Assembly: GCA_033439685.1 (NCBI GenBank)
Contig: JAUEDM010000002.1
Span: forward strand, 434,001 to 498,000
DNA from: Apodospora peruviana
Lineage: Eukaryota > Ascomycota > Sordariomycetes > Sordariales > Lasiosphaeriaceae
Direction of reading: 5' to 3'
DNA: 64,000 nt
Made by a program: the position numbers and the translations under genes. The notes beneath the pieces were generated by a model that saw nothing but the letters and a program-made list of their open reading frames with translations, made no database searches and had not been told where the DNA came from. The stretch's first letter is position 1. Each line of letters starts with the position of its first letter. Shown here piece after piece: positions 10,857-22,143 of this stretch.

Positions 10857-13800
10857 ATGGACACTCCGTACGCAACTTCAATGCCATTTTTCTTAACTTC
10901 AAAAACCAACCGTACTAACATGGATTTACACGTTCACAGACTCACCTCGGAGGCGCCCTCCGTGGACAACCCCTTCGATTTGCAGGGCCTGGGCAAAGAT
11001 CAAGCCGAGTTGCTCGACCTGATCGACAGCGTCCAGCTCGCCGGAATCGGCGACGACATTATTCCCCAGATTGTCGTTGTTGGGGACCAATCTTCGGGCA
11101 AAAGCTCCGTCCTTACCTCGCTCACCGGCATCGAATTCCAGCGCCATTCGACTGCATGCACGAAACATCCAACTGAGATACGTCTCCGGCGGAACAATGA
11201 CTCCTCACTGACTGGTTGCCGAACAAAAGTCTGGATTCTGCCAGACAAATCCGTGCAGAGAACAGATCAAGAATGGCTGGCCCTTGAGAAGTTCGAGAGA
11301 GCTATCGACGACACGCCAGAGATGCTCCGCCGGTGCATGCAGGAGGCATCTGACCTAATTGCCCCAAGACTTGATCCTGCAGTCCGTGTCAACGAGAGCG
11401 ACCCCAGGGCCAGATTCGCGTCAAAAGACAAGCTGATCATCGAAAAGTCGGGGCCAAACATGCCTGCCCTTACCCTCGTCGACCTGCCCGGCCTGGTCAA
11501 AGTCGACAGCAACAAGCAATCAGTACAGGACGTGGAGCGCATCGAGGCGCTCACCGACATGTACATGAAGGACCCGACGACCACCATCCTCGCCGTGGTA
11601 AGCGGCGCAATCGAGTTCATCAACGCCACCATCCTGAAGAAAGTTAACCAATGGGACCCGGAGGGCGACCGCACCATGGGATTGCTCACGAAGCCGGACG
11701 CGGCAGACAGGGAGAACATCACCGATGGCTTCATCGACCTGATGCTCCGCCGCGACTCCAAGAAGTACCACTTCAAGCTCGGGTGGCACGTCCTGCTCAA
11801 CCCGGACGCCCGCAGCAACCCAACCATGGCTGAACGAAAACAACGCGAAGCGCAGTACTGGGTCGGGAGGAAGTGGGCAAAGCTGCCCGACTACATGCGC
11901 GGCGCGGACGCTCTTCGCGCTCGCCTCAACCGACAGCTCCAGAGAGAAATTGGCCGCCGCCTGCCAGCCATCCAGGAGCGCATCCAGCAGCGCGAGGACA
12001 AATGTCAAGCGGATTTGGTAAAACTCGGCAAGGTGCTTAAAGGTCCCAAGGAGAAGGCAATGGAACTCGGACGTCTGTTCGGCCTCTCACACAACCTCAT
12101 CCAGCAGGCCGTGTACGGAACGTTCATCAATCCACTGAAAGAAAAGTTCTTCCCCGACGAACACGACCCCAAGGGCACGCCCGCGCAAAACCTTCGCGCG
12201 AAAGCGGTCGAGGAGAGCAACGCGTTCGAGAAGCGCTTCCGCGAGTTAGGGCTGCGGCTGACCTTTACGGAGAAGGACGGCAAGACCGTCGACGTCAAAG
12301 CGAAGCACGTTTTTGTGAAGAAGGTCGTCGAGCCTTTGCTGCCTCAGATCCAGGACCGCTCGCTTCCCGGTAACCCCAACATGCGCGCGCCGTACCGCGT
12401 GTTCCGGACACATGCGTCCAGGGAGTGGCCCCTTCTCGCGAAAGAGTACGAAGATAAGATCGAGAAGGCGTGCAAGGCGTTTCTGGAGGAGCTTAAGGAG
12501 TACGCCTGGCCACCACGGATGCGTGTGCCGCTTGAGGAGCACCATCTCGGAACAAAATGCAAGGGTTTGTGGGCCGATGCAAGACAAGAACTCGACCGAA
12601 TTAGTACAGAGACGTTCCATATGGAGATTCAGCCGTTTGATCGTGCTTACGAGAGATGCATCGAGGAGGTGGTTCGCACGGCGGCTACCGCTGCTGAGGA
12701 TGGAAAGCTAAAACACCGGCCTCTGACGGAGGCGGAGCTTGTCGCGGAGCAGATGCTTGCTTATTACAAGGTACTTCACCAGCACCATTAGATAAAGTAC
12801 TGACTGGATGACTGACTGTAAAAAGCTCGCCGAACCCATCTTCATCCGCAACATCATCTACCAGGTCGCCGAGCGACACCTCCTCCTCGGAATGATGAAG
12901 ATCTTTGAGATCACCGAGATGCTCGGGATTCCGGACGAGACCGTCGACAAGATCACTGCCGAGGATGCGAAAGCCGAAAAGGCGAGAAAGGTACTCGAGG
13001 CAGAGATGGAGCACATCCATACTGCTCGTCAGAGGTGCGACATTATTGCACGGCGGACGACTGCGCGGTTGGTAAGTCATGCTCTACTTGATCATGATAT
13101 GGACTGGAACGTTTCGGACTGATGTATTGACAGGATATCAACGACGCGGCGCTCTTCGATTTCGGCGCGACGGATGACGATAGCGGTGTCGACGTGAACA
13201 TGTACGACGATCAAAATGGCTACGAGAGGTCAGATGATGGCCATGATCATGATGCCGATGATGCAACAGTGGGTTTCTCATAAATCTTTTTCCTGGATCC
13301 GGTGTGTGTCGAGTACGTACCAGTATCTAAATATTCTGACAAGACCAGTTTCGAGATTAACAGCGGTAATGACAACGCATCGCCGGCGCCGGAAGCTGAG
13401 GACAACAGAAGTGATGATGATGAAGAACGTCGGCTAGCTGCGGAGAAGGAAGAGGAAGCACGTCGTTTCGAGGATGAGGAAGAAGAGCGCCGCCGCGAAG
13501 AGGAAGAGATGGAAGAGAAGCAACGTCAGGAGGAGAAAGAACGGCTGCAAAGGCTTGAGGAGGAGAGAGAACGGCTGCAAAGGCTCGAGGAGGAGAGAGA
13601 ACGGCTGCAAATGCTCGAGGAGGAGAGAGAACGGCTGCAAAGGCTCGAGGAGGAGCGGCAGCGCCGCAGACTTGAGGAAGAAGAACATCGTCGTCGTGAG
13701 GCTGAAAGAGTTGAGGCAGAACGGGTCAAAGCTGAAAGAGTCGAAGCGGAAAGAGTCGAAGCTCAGCGGGTTGAGATTGAACGTATTGAAAGAGAGCAAC

Positions 13801-14957
13801 AAGAGGCTGCGCGACTGGAGCGAGAGAAGAAGGAGGAAGAAGAGCGCAAGGTGAAGGAGCGCCTTGAAGCTTTGCGCCGCGCTACAGCCAAGCGTCGCGA
13901 GGAAGAAGAGCGCCAGCGCCTTGAGCAGGAACAACGAGATGCGGAGCGCAGGCTGGAAGCCCAACGTCGAGAGAGAGAAAGGAAGGAAGTGGAAAAGCGT
14001 GTCGAGAAGGCACGTCTCGAAGCCGAACAACGTCGCCAGAGAGAAGAAGAGGAGCGACTTGCTGAAAAGCTTCGACTCGAAGAGCAACAAAGGGCGGCAA
14101 AGCTTCGTCTTGAAGCTGAACAGCGCCGACAAGAGCAACTAGAAGCTGAGCGCAAGAGTGAAGTCGAACGCCGCCATCAAGAGCAACTGGAGGCTGAATG
14201 GAGACGTGAAGTTGAGCGCCGTCGTCAGGAGCAGGAAAAACAACAGCAGGAAGAAGAGGAGCGTCTGGAAAAGGAAAGTCGAGATGCTTGGCTTCGTGAG
14301 CAGATACTACGCGAGGAGGCAGACAAGGAGCGTGTCGAGCATGAGCAACGAGAAGCTGAGCAGCTCGAACGTCAGCGGGAAGCGGATGAGCGTGCCAGAG
14401 ATCTTGAGGAGCGCATGCGGTTGCAGAATCTCGCTCAGCAACACCAGCTACCTCAGGACTCGAGAACTGGTGTGCAGATGACGATGCGCGGGCTCGACCT
14501 CATGGCCCGAATACACGAGCGGGAGGACCGCAACAACAGCATCGCACAGCAGCCTCCACAGTTCCTAGGACAGCCACCAGCCACACGAGCGACCGAACTC
14601 TCGTTGCCGCAGGGCCAACTACCGGTACCAGCGGATGATCCTCGATGGGCGTCCACAGCCCAGGATTACTACTACCAAGACAACAGCGACAGCGGCCACA
14701 GGATTCCAGGGCGCTTCCCAGCAGAAGATGAGCAAGGAGAGGATGTCAGGGCGCCTATCGCCTACAGCCGCAACCAGCAGCACATCGGGAGTGGTAGTAG
14801 TAGCAGCAATCCCACGAGGCAACCTGTAATCGCCGCCGCCGCACAACCTGGACGCCCTATTTTCCAGCCTCAAACTCGGCCACCTGCGCATAAAGGTTCT
14901 CGCCGCAAGAGGCAGTCAGGTGGGAACAGGTTGACGAAGTGGCTTGGTAAGGATTGA
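10857..14957 (+). CDS. Dynamin-like GTPase with long coiled-coil C-terminal tail
   Basis: Four exons (10857-12770, 12826-13071, 13134-13268, 13344-14957) give 1302 aa. The ATG at 10857 (AAGATGG context) is the first; the open frame above it lacks ATG. GTPase motifs are G1 GDQSSGKS (76-83), G3 DLPG (209-212) and G4 TKPD (278-281). A middle/stalk region follows. Exon 2 encodes the GTPase effector domain (AEPIFIRNIIYQVAERHLL). Such proteins assemble on membranes and use GTP for fission or remodelling. Exon 3 is acidic. Intron 3 (75 nt, weak donor GTGGGT) has an in-frame TAA just after the donor, so retaining it would end the protein at residue about 770. Exon 4 adds about 350 residues of almost pure Glu/Arg/Gln heptads, a Gln/Pro-rich stretch and a basic end (KGSRRKRQ). 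The first three exons are secure; the fusion to exon 4 rests on frame and splice sites. Confidence 0.85.
13541..13655 (+). repeat. 30-nt coding minisatellite (3.8 copies)
   Basis: Units begin at 13541, 13571, 13601 and 13631 and differ by one or two bases. Each encodes ten residues of the type ERLQRLEEER in the coiled-coil tail of the dynamin-like protein. The unit keeps the reading frame. Confidence 0.9.
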
Positions 14958-15714
14958 TCAATACAACACTTGCCTTTTTATATTGGGAGAAGGTGCCTTT
15001 CGGATTTTCTTTTTCGCCCGCTTGTTTAGTCTTGCAATGGATTTTTGGTTGTTTATTATATCATTGTATGTATGCTACTTATCCCAACTAAAACTTATGT
15101 TTATTAATGGGTGGTAAAGAAACTGCTTCAAGCTTTTCGGCAACCCGAGATAGGGAAAAAAAGAATGCTAAAAAGTTGTTACAACCAAGAATCGAACCCG
15201 CGACCTTACCAAGGAAAACTTGTAAATGGGCACGTTTTACACAGAATCCACAGATGCGGTGTCGATTACTTTCCGTTAAAGACATCCACATTATGCGGTT
15301 GACTGTGATTTACCACTGCGCTAAAGTGACCTCTGTGTCCGGGGACATCAACGACGCTAGGTGGCCCGAATGATATACCTCTACTTTGCGAGGTTAGGTC
15401 AGTTGGTAGGAGAGGTAGATTATCTGGCACGCACCAATTAACCTGGGGCGTGGGCGACGTGTCGGTAGATGGGATGATATTCACCCGTGGTACACTGGAA
15501 TGAGTGACGATTATCCGATGCTTTGGAGGCACTACCTGGCTATCATCACAAGAGGGAGAGCCTGAGATATATCTGGTCTCGACCATGGTATGGAGTAAAT
15601 CATGCTTGAATGAATGGGAGGTCTGGTTGACCACGGGATCTAAGTATGGAAGGGCATTACTTGGCAGAGTATGAGCTTTCGTATTTGATATTGTATATAG
15701 TATTGAAACGTCAG
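14958..15714. other. Intergenic, convergent 3' flanks
   Basis: This lies between convergent genes. A tRNA B-box-like sequence at 15188-15198 does not fold into a tRNA. I see nothing else. Confidence 0.55.
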
Positions 15715-17232
15715 TCAGGCCTGGGGATACTCCCCCCGTTCCAACAAATCCTCCAAAAGTCTAATATCCCCCCTCAGTCCACCACAAAACCCGCCCTCTG
15801 GGTCCGCAAACGTTTCGGCGAATTTGAGCGCAGTCCTGGCGTACCGGTACGCGCTCTCCACGTCCCCATAGTCATAATACAGCTTCATAAAAGCCTGGTA
15901 GTATTCGCCGACCTTGGGGAAGAGGCGCTCGATCTGCACAATGTCGACGAACTCCCGCGTCAACTCTACCAAGGTATCGTATTCCGTGTCTGGCTCGCGC
16001 ATGGCGTAGTAGAGCTCGACCAGCCGCTCGCGGCGGCGGTCCGACGCGTCGCGCGCTTCTTTCGGGGCGGAGCACAGCGAGCAGGTGCAGTTGAAGCCCC
16101 AATTTGCCAACGATTTACGTCTGATGGTGGTGGGCATGCCTAGTGGGAGGTCTAACCCACATTTGTTAGTAGGGGAGATAAGGGTTTAGAGTGTTACGTA
16201 CAGCTTATAGTGATTTCTTCTCCGGGTTCAATGTCGCGGGTGGCTACCGCCGACATGGCAAGGTCGCCCTTTGTGTAGCGGCCGTATGCGCTGTTTTTTT
16301 TTTATAAGTCAGCTTCACATATATCTTGTTCGGGGGGGTTGAGACAGACATACTTGGGATCACATCCGTGATTCAGCCTCTAGACACACACAAAACAAGT
16401 TAGACCCAGCCCGCTTTCCAACTACCCAACAAACCTCACAAAAAAAAAAAGGGGGGGGGGGGGGGGGAAACGTTACCGCAATCTCAGGATAGAGTCCCTT
16501 CGCATCCCGTCCATCCAACGTAGTAATCCCAAAAGCATTCGTCCTGATGACATCCTCAACAACATCCACACTCTGGTGTTCTCGACTCCTCGCCAGACCC
16601 AAAAACCTTTCCCGATCAGTCAACTGAGCCAACGCTTTCCTGAAAAGTCTAGGTCCCTCAACCGGCCCCTCGTCCTCCTCGGCAGGAAACAGCTCATTAT
16701 CGACAATCATGGCAGGAAAAGAAACCATGATGGTCTGAAACTGATCAATATGTCTCGTCGCGATAACGCCTTTCCCCTTTCCTGGGATGGTTCCCACTTT
16801 ATATTTGACATTTTTTGCAGGTCCAGTGGTTGTCGAGGGAGAGTGGGCAATATGTTGCCGCGCGTACCATGCCGGGACCGGATTGCTTACGGCTTGGACG
16901 AGGGTCGCTGCCGTTGATGGATGGGCGATGATGCTGATTCCTGCATTGTCATTGAATGCTGATGAGCTGTAAACGCAGAGTTTGTCTTCAACATGTGCGA
17001 GTGAGAGGCAGTAGGGAGGGTGTGTCCACGGGGTTTTGGCTAGATTGGCTGACGACTCGGAGTCATCGTCGATGGGCGCTGGGCAGGATCGGCCTCGAAG
17101 GCGGAAGGGCGATACGGGGTCCCATGGGCATTGTATTGAAACTTCAGGTGTGATAGCAAGGGCGAAATGGCAGAGAGCTAGGATTATGAGATTGAGGGCT
17201 GGGATGTGTAGTAGATAAATGTGTCGAGCCAT
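15715..17232 (-). CDS. SET-domain protein with N-terminal signal peptide
   Basis: Four exons (17232-16477, 16379-16354, 16290-16202, 16151-15715) splice in frame into 435 aa. Exon 2 is only 26 nt. Introns are 97, 63, 50 nt, the last with ACTAACA branch site. The SET fold is clear: IPGKGKGVIATRHI at its start, the NHGCDPNAYGRY core rebuilt across two introns, RDIEPGEEITISY, then a Cys-rich post-SET-like segment (WGFNCTCSLC) and a helical, TPR-like tail. This matches fungal SMYD/SET5-type proteins, which methylate lysines. Unusually it starts with a convincing secretion signal (MARHIYLLHIPALNLIILALCHFALA) followed by a region with paired Cys, which suggests ER or secreted location instead of the nucleus. 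I took ATG 17232 because it directly precedes this signal. Catalytic activity is not shown by sequence alone. Confidence 0.85.
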
Positions 17233-17735
17233 TTTTGGGGAGGTGGGTTCAGAAGGGTGGGCGTGGGCGTGGCGTTGTGCCGTAAACACAAAGACTATCT
17301 GTGAAGCTATACGAGCATCATGTGTACTCAAAAGGACACAGCTGCATCGTCTCGCCACCTTGATGCACATGTGTATCCGGCGTCGGCTCATTCCGAATGT
17401 GGTGGTCCAGCCAAGTCGCACCCAGAGATATTAGCCGGGTGCCACTGGGAAATCCCGCCGGCAAAATATCACCATGTCCTCTCTAGACAGTCTGGCGGTC
17501 ATAAAGATTAGAGATCTGATGAAGTGAAACTTAAGGTAGGTAGTTATGTGCATGGTGTATCTAGGTATATACAATAAAAAGTAAACATGTTCTCTGAAAC
17601 TGAAGACGAGTCTGTTTATCTGTCCTCCCGATTTCCCCTTCTCTTCTTCTTCTTCTTTCCCTTTTCTTCTTTCTTCTGCATCTCTACTTGGTACCCAACT
17701 TGAACACTAACGGACTAGGTCTCATCACCACACGC
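17233..17735. other. Intergenic with CT-rich tract
   Basis: This is the promoter region of the SET gene and the 3' flank of the feruloyl esterase. A polypyrimidine microsatellite (CTT-rich) lies at about 17636-17680. Confidence 0.6.
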
Positions 17736-18806
17736 TTACAAGCACTGGTGATACCAGTCGTTGATCTTCTGGCAGGTGGTGCCGGCAACGCAGCTGAAGG
17801 GACCGCTCCAGCCGTTGCCACCGCACTGTCCCCACTTGGGAGAAGCAGGGCCGCCCTGGGTAGGCTGAGGAGGCTGACTGGTGGTGGTGATGAGAGTGGT
17901 GGTTGTGGGTGGGGGTTGGGTAGTAGTAGGCTGCTCGGGCTGGGTGCCGCCGCTGCCGCCGTCGGCCTGGAACTGGCTCCAGAACTCCCAGGTGTTGCCG
18001 GGGGCGAAGGGAGTGTTGCTGCCCTGGTTGGTCTGCGAGGGGTTGTGGTCGCCGTTGAAGACGACCCAGGTGACGGGCTTGCCGGGCTTGCATCCCTTGT
18101 ACTGGGTCTTGACCGAGTTGCCGCCTTGGGGTTGGGGCTCGGGGTTGAGAGGAGTGCAGCCGTTGTTTTGCACGAAACGGTCGCGCATCTGGCGACCCTG
18201 GGCGATGGGGAGGACCGAGTCGGAGGTGCCGTGCTGGTGGTAGTAGGCGACGGGCTCGGTGCCGCCGTTGCAGCCCGAGAGGACGGCCGACGAGAGAATC
18301 GAGACGGCCCGGACGTCGTTGGGACGCGAGCAAGCCCACGAGTAGGACATGGCACCGCCGTACGAGAAGCCGGTGGCGAAGCGAAGCGACTGCTCGACGC
18401 AAAGGTCCGCCTCGACCGTCTTGACCATCTGGTCAACGAAGGTGAGGTCCTCGCCGCCCGTGTTGGCCCAGCCCTGGTTCAGGCCGTTGGGCGAGATGAA
18501 GATGGCCGAGTTGTTACCAGTCATGAGAGGGGGCAGACCGTACCAGGCGAGCGTACCACCACCGCCGTTGGCAATCTGCTGCGCATTGCCGCCAAGAGCA
18601 TGGAAAGTGAAGACCAGGCGGTAGGCCTGGTTGGAGTTGTAGTTGTCGGGCAGTCTGACGATGTACTCGCGCTGCTTGCCGTTGACCGTCATGGTGTACT
18701 GGCCGGACCGGATCGTGTTTTGCTTGCCGCATCCGGAGGAGCGAGCACCCAAGACGGGGGCGACGCACGAGAGCGCCGCCAGGAGGGAGACGAGGGAGAA
18801 ATGCAT
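17736..18806 (-). CDS. faeB: Feruloyl esterase B with C-terminal CBM1
   Basis: A single exon encodes 356 aa. The ATG at 18806 starts a signal peptide ([20 protein letters not shown]); upstream in-frame ATGs would spoil it. The esterase domain (about 24-280, CE1/esterase D-like) shows the nucleophile in GFSYGG (Ser148), the probable acid Asp196 in HGTSDSV and His254 in NGDHNP. A Thr/Pro-rich linker (about 285-322) leads to a family 1 cellulose-binding module at 325-356 ([12 protein letters not shown]...WYHQCL) with the usual Cys and aromatic residues. The enzyme should be secreted and free ferulic or p-coumaric acid from arabinoxylan while held on cellulose. Length and layout match type B feruloyl esterases of Sordariales. 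Closely related acetylxylan esterases cannot be fully excluded from sequence. Confidence 0.92.
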   Translation of the reverse strand: MHFSLVSLLAALSCVAPVLGARSSGCGKQNTIRSGQYTMTVNGKQREYIVRLPDNYNSNQAYRLVFTFHALGGNAQQIANGGGGTLAWYGLPPLMTGNNSAIFISPNGLNQGWANTGGEDLTFVDQMVKTVEADLCVEQSLRFATGFSYGGAMSYSWACSRPNDVRAVSILSSAVLSGCNGGTEPVAYYHQHGTSDSVLPIAQGRQMRDRFVQNNGCTPLNPEPQPQGGNSVKTQYKGCKPGKPVTWVVFNGDHNPSQTNQGSNTPFAPGNTWEFWSQFQADGGSGGTQPEQPTTTQPPPTTTTLITTTSQPPQPTQGGPASPKWGQCGGNGWSGPFSCVAGTTCQKINDWYHQCL

Positions 18807-21070
18807 TCTGACTGGATGCGTAGGGCGATGGTGGGTGAAGAGATCATTGAGTCTCCTGGGGAGAAAACCGCCATGTTTTATACATGATAAGACGACGAGT
18901 TTAACGTTTCTTTCTGTCAGCTTCGCTTCTCGGAATCGAGCCCGTGAAAATACCACATCAAAGGCCTTGAATTCATTGAGCTAGGTCAACATCATCTCCG
19001 CTGCCAAGGACTTGGCTTTGTGGTTATTATCCTGCTTCTATTCCTGGTTCTATTATCAGGTGGTTCAGATGGAGGAAGCGCACCAATAGCTGGCACGGAT
19101 CTTGGCCGATATTAGCATCTCAGTAGCATAAACAGCAGAAATTACTGACTTGTTTCACAGGTTGCAAGTTGGGACTAGTAGTGCAGTTCATGCTTCATTG
19201 CGTAACAACTTCCCATTCCAGCTTCGGGAGCCGCATTCCTCTCCCGATATGGTCGAATCGAAAAAACGCCTGATGATGCCCGACTCTGTGACCGCTAACT
19301 GACCAGCGAGGTTGCCGAACTCATTTGCCGACCTGCCATCCAAGATTCAGGATGCTACTGCACGGTGTCTGTGTAGCTCCGGGAAATATTGTATCTCTCG
19401 TCACCTTACGGTCCAGTTAAAGGATTCAGAAGACTTGAGGCTCCTTTGCCACAGCTGCTTGCTGCCGGGGGAGTTACAGTGGGTTGGTTGCCCCAGGTTT
19501 TCTTCACTTTAGCCTGCAATTGATCCGGGTTAGGGCTGCTACTTGACCGAGAAAAAGCCCCGGTAGCCGGTTGTGAGGTAGCATTGAAATCTGGGCAGGG
19601 CGAGACACGGGCCGTTGCCCCTAGGCGGTAGCTGTACTGTTTTTGTTCTCTGTAATCACCACACTATTGACAATGGATGGATGCCTTTTGATCGGAAGAC
19701 ATTCGGGGATTACAGGGTATGACTGTCGAAAACCAAGCTCTATCAGTCAGCCGCATGGCAATTCGCTTCACCAAAGTAAATATGGTCTATATTACCCACC
19801 ATACATTGTGGTCATTCTTGAATAACTACCTGGGTCGCCTTCATAACCTGGTAGCGGATCCTTGGAGTTTAATGTCCAATGGACCTGGTTCCTCTTGGAA
19901 GAAAACGAATAGCAGCAGATATTATATTAGATCTCCAAAGAATCTTGTGGAAGATTATGTTCAGTTCCGAAGCTCTATTCTCTCGCTTTAGAGTAAATCA
20001 ACCCAACGTCTCTCATACTAGCCCCCCAGATGGCAGTTGTCAAAAAAGCTGGGGTACGATGTTACCCTGAGCCGGGCATCGACTTTCATACCTCCCTCCA
20101 CAAATGCCCCGAGTTCCGCAGTTTCCTGGGACCGGCGGCCCCCCGATTGTCTTTTTAGAATAGCATGTGATGACTCTCTTGAGGTCTGGGAGGTCAGGTT
20201 TGGTTAGGCGCTGCGGTCGAGAAACCACTTCTGCAGGGCCTGGCGAGGATATCCGTTTCCGTAAGAGGCAATCGCAGGTGTTAAGTCACAAAGCCAAGAC
20301 GGGCCGGATGCTGCTGTTAAGTCGATGTGACGTTAGTGTTTTAGAAACTGTCGTATTGTCCGGCTAAATGCTTGCTCCATCTCGCTGGAGTCTAGGGGGA
20401 GATACACTGGTCGAGTGCAACCTTGCAAGGGTTTTATATTTCTGTTAGGAACAAAACCAGAAAGGGAGAGGGATTTCTCGTGCCCTCAAGTACATACATG
20501 TATCTACTCTAAGAGACTCAAACTAGTATTGAGAGAGAAAACAATCAAGAAACCAAACGAGTTTGTAGAAACTGCACAAGGGAATTTCCTCGATTTGATC
20601 CCCATCGCCTTCAACTTGTATGAACGATCAAAAAACCCGGTTCCTGTTTTGAGGACCAAAGAAGTCCTCATTTGGAGTGGTGCGGCTCAAAATCTGGATC
20701 GACCGGGAAACGGAATACTCGCGCCCATCGAACTCGCACTCCACGCCAGCAGGAACGTTGAAAATGCCGCTGATATTGCCGAGGACGGATCCCGTAATTA
20801 GTCCACACATTGGGCGGCAGAAAGCTGACATTCACAGAGACATGGCGCTGTGCGGATGGGCGGTTGGGGAGGGGGACGAAGTAATTGGGGAGAAGGATGG
20901 TGGCGACTTCGTTAGAGTCCGAGTAATGAACAAATGCGCCATCACAGCCGCCCGAGATGTTGAGCGGATGAGGTTGAAGACGGGATGGATCCAGTTGGAG
21001 TCAGCTATGTATCTTATGGTTGGGGCACGCCAAGCTATCCATCTGAAGCGTTCCGGCAGAGGGTAGAATA
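18807..21070. other. Gene-poor stretch
   Basis: No intact gene. On the minus strand at about 20630-21060, broken protein-like segments appear in shifting frames (for example FNVPAGVECEFDGREYSV). They may be decayed coding sequence lying just downstream of the NLR relic, but I cannot name a family. Confidence 0.45.
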
Positions 21071-22143
21071 TCAGAGCAGGAGGGAGTCAATCATCTTCTC
21101 GAAGAGTTGGATCTTGAATGTCAGAGTCGGACGAGGACGGCGGCCAGGCCGAGCTGGCGGCTTCGAGGAGAGCAAACGCCTTGATATGATATATTGAGGA
21201 GATAGACGAGGGACGTCATTGGCGTTTGGTACTCTGTCAGTTTCGTCGGACGAGTAAAAGTAACCTGCCTGGGAGTGTTTTATTCGGCCTGGGTAGAGAC
21301 ATTCTTTTACGGTGTAGTAAGCGAGTAGTAGCCGTGGATTCTTTGTACTCGAACCAGACATGTGCATGTCTCGGTGATGAACTCCTCGGGCTCCAAGATG
21401 TGGTCAGATGGATCGAAGCTCTTCGTGTCGATATCAACAATAATGGCCCTTGCTATAACGATGAACCTGGGCCTCTCAAACGACAGCTTTCCTCCCGCGA
21501 GGAGGAGCAATGCCTTTTTCTCTCTATGTTTGTGCTCTTCAGGAATACTAATAAGGATTCGTTTGTAGGTTGCATCAAGACCCCGCGGTACATGTAGGTC
21601 ATCGAGGGCAGATCGCCATGGCATTTGATAGTTTTGCAGTGTGTTTGATATCCCCGGCAATGTGAGAGAAGAGGACAGTCTTTCCCGCACCTGGGATCCC
21701 AGAATCGAATAGGTAAAGAGCATGTTCGTTCTTCACTCGCAGTATTCGGGTGAATTGTCTAGTCAGAGACCGGTATGCTTTTCACGCATGGAGCGGGTTG
21801 CATCGTCCTCTTTCTTCCACCTTTTCGCATCCTGATGATCCTCTTCTCCCTCTTGGGCCCCATCATCAGGTAAAAGCTTGTCGATCTCGGCCATATAATC
21901 TCGACAGCCCTTGATAGGACCATCTTTGCTTCCTAGAACCACGAACAATTGCTCGAACACCAGGGTTCGAATTTGCGGTCTTCTACAAAATCTCAAATTC
22001 CCAATCACCGACTTGAGGGTGCTCGTCTCGATCAACAGGACTCGAATATCGCTTGGGCAATCTTTAACCACCAAGATATGCCGAGAGAAAAGATACCCCG
22101 CAAAATCAAAAACATACAGCACCAGGGATTCGCTGGTCGTCAC
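21071..22143 (-). pseudogene. Relic of a NACHT-type NLR (STAND) gene
   Basis: On the minus strand the pieces appear in the order of fungal NACHT/ankyrin proteins, but in different frames. First comes an N-terminal helical segment (LIETSTLKSVIG...DGPIKGCRDYMAEIDKLLP, about 22060-21870). Next is an intact Walker A (FDSGIPGAGKTVLF, about 21700-21660), then a stop. After it comes the segment normally found after the NACHT core (LDATYKRILISIPEEHKHR...FDPSDHILEPEEF, about 21560-21380), then LAYYTVKECLYPGRIKHSQAGYF (about 21320-21260). About 200 residues of NACHT core are missing and there are at least three frame changes. Such proteins act in fungal self/non-self recognition. This copy cannot make one. 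Confidence 0.75.

Noticed and set aside
13434..14155. Minus-strand Leu/Phe/Ser-rich open frames
   Set aside because: Shadows of the Glu/Arg coiled-coil codons of the dynamin tail.
15171..15250. tRNA-like sequence on the minus strand with a B-box match (GGTTCGATTCT)
   Set aside because: The T stem has two G-U pairs and one mismatch, the anticodon stem fails, and there is no D arm. At most a degraded tRNA fragment.
17688..18887. 399-aa open frame on the plus strand opposite the feruloyl esterase
   Set aside because: Gly/Val/Ala-rich antisense shadow created by high GC at third positions of faeB. No domain.
21340..21360. Second B-box-like sequence (complement of ACTCGAACCAGAC)
   Set aside because: No T stem or acceptor pairing, and it lies inside the NLR relic's coding text.
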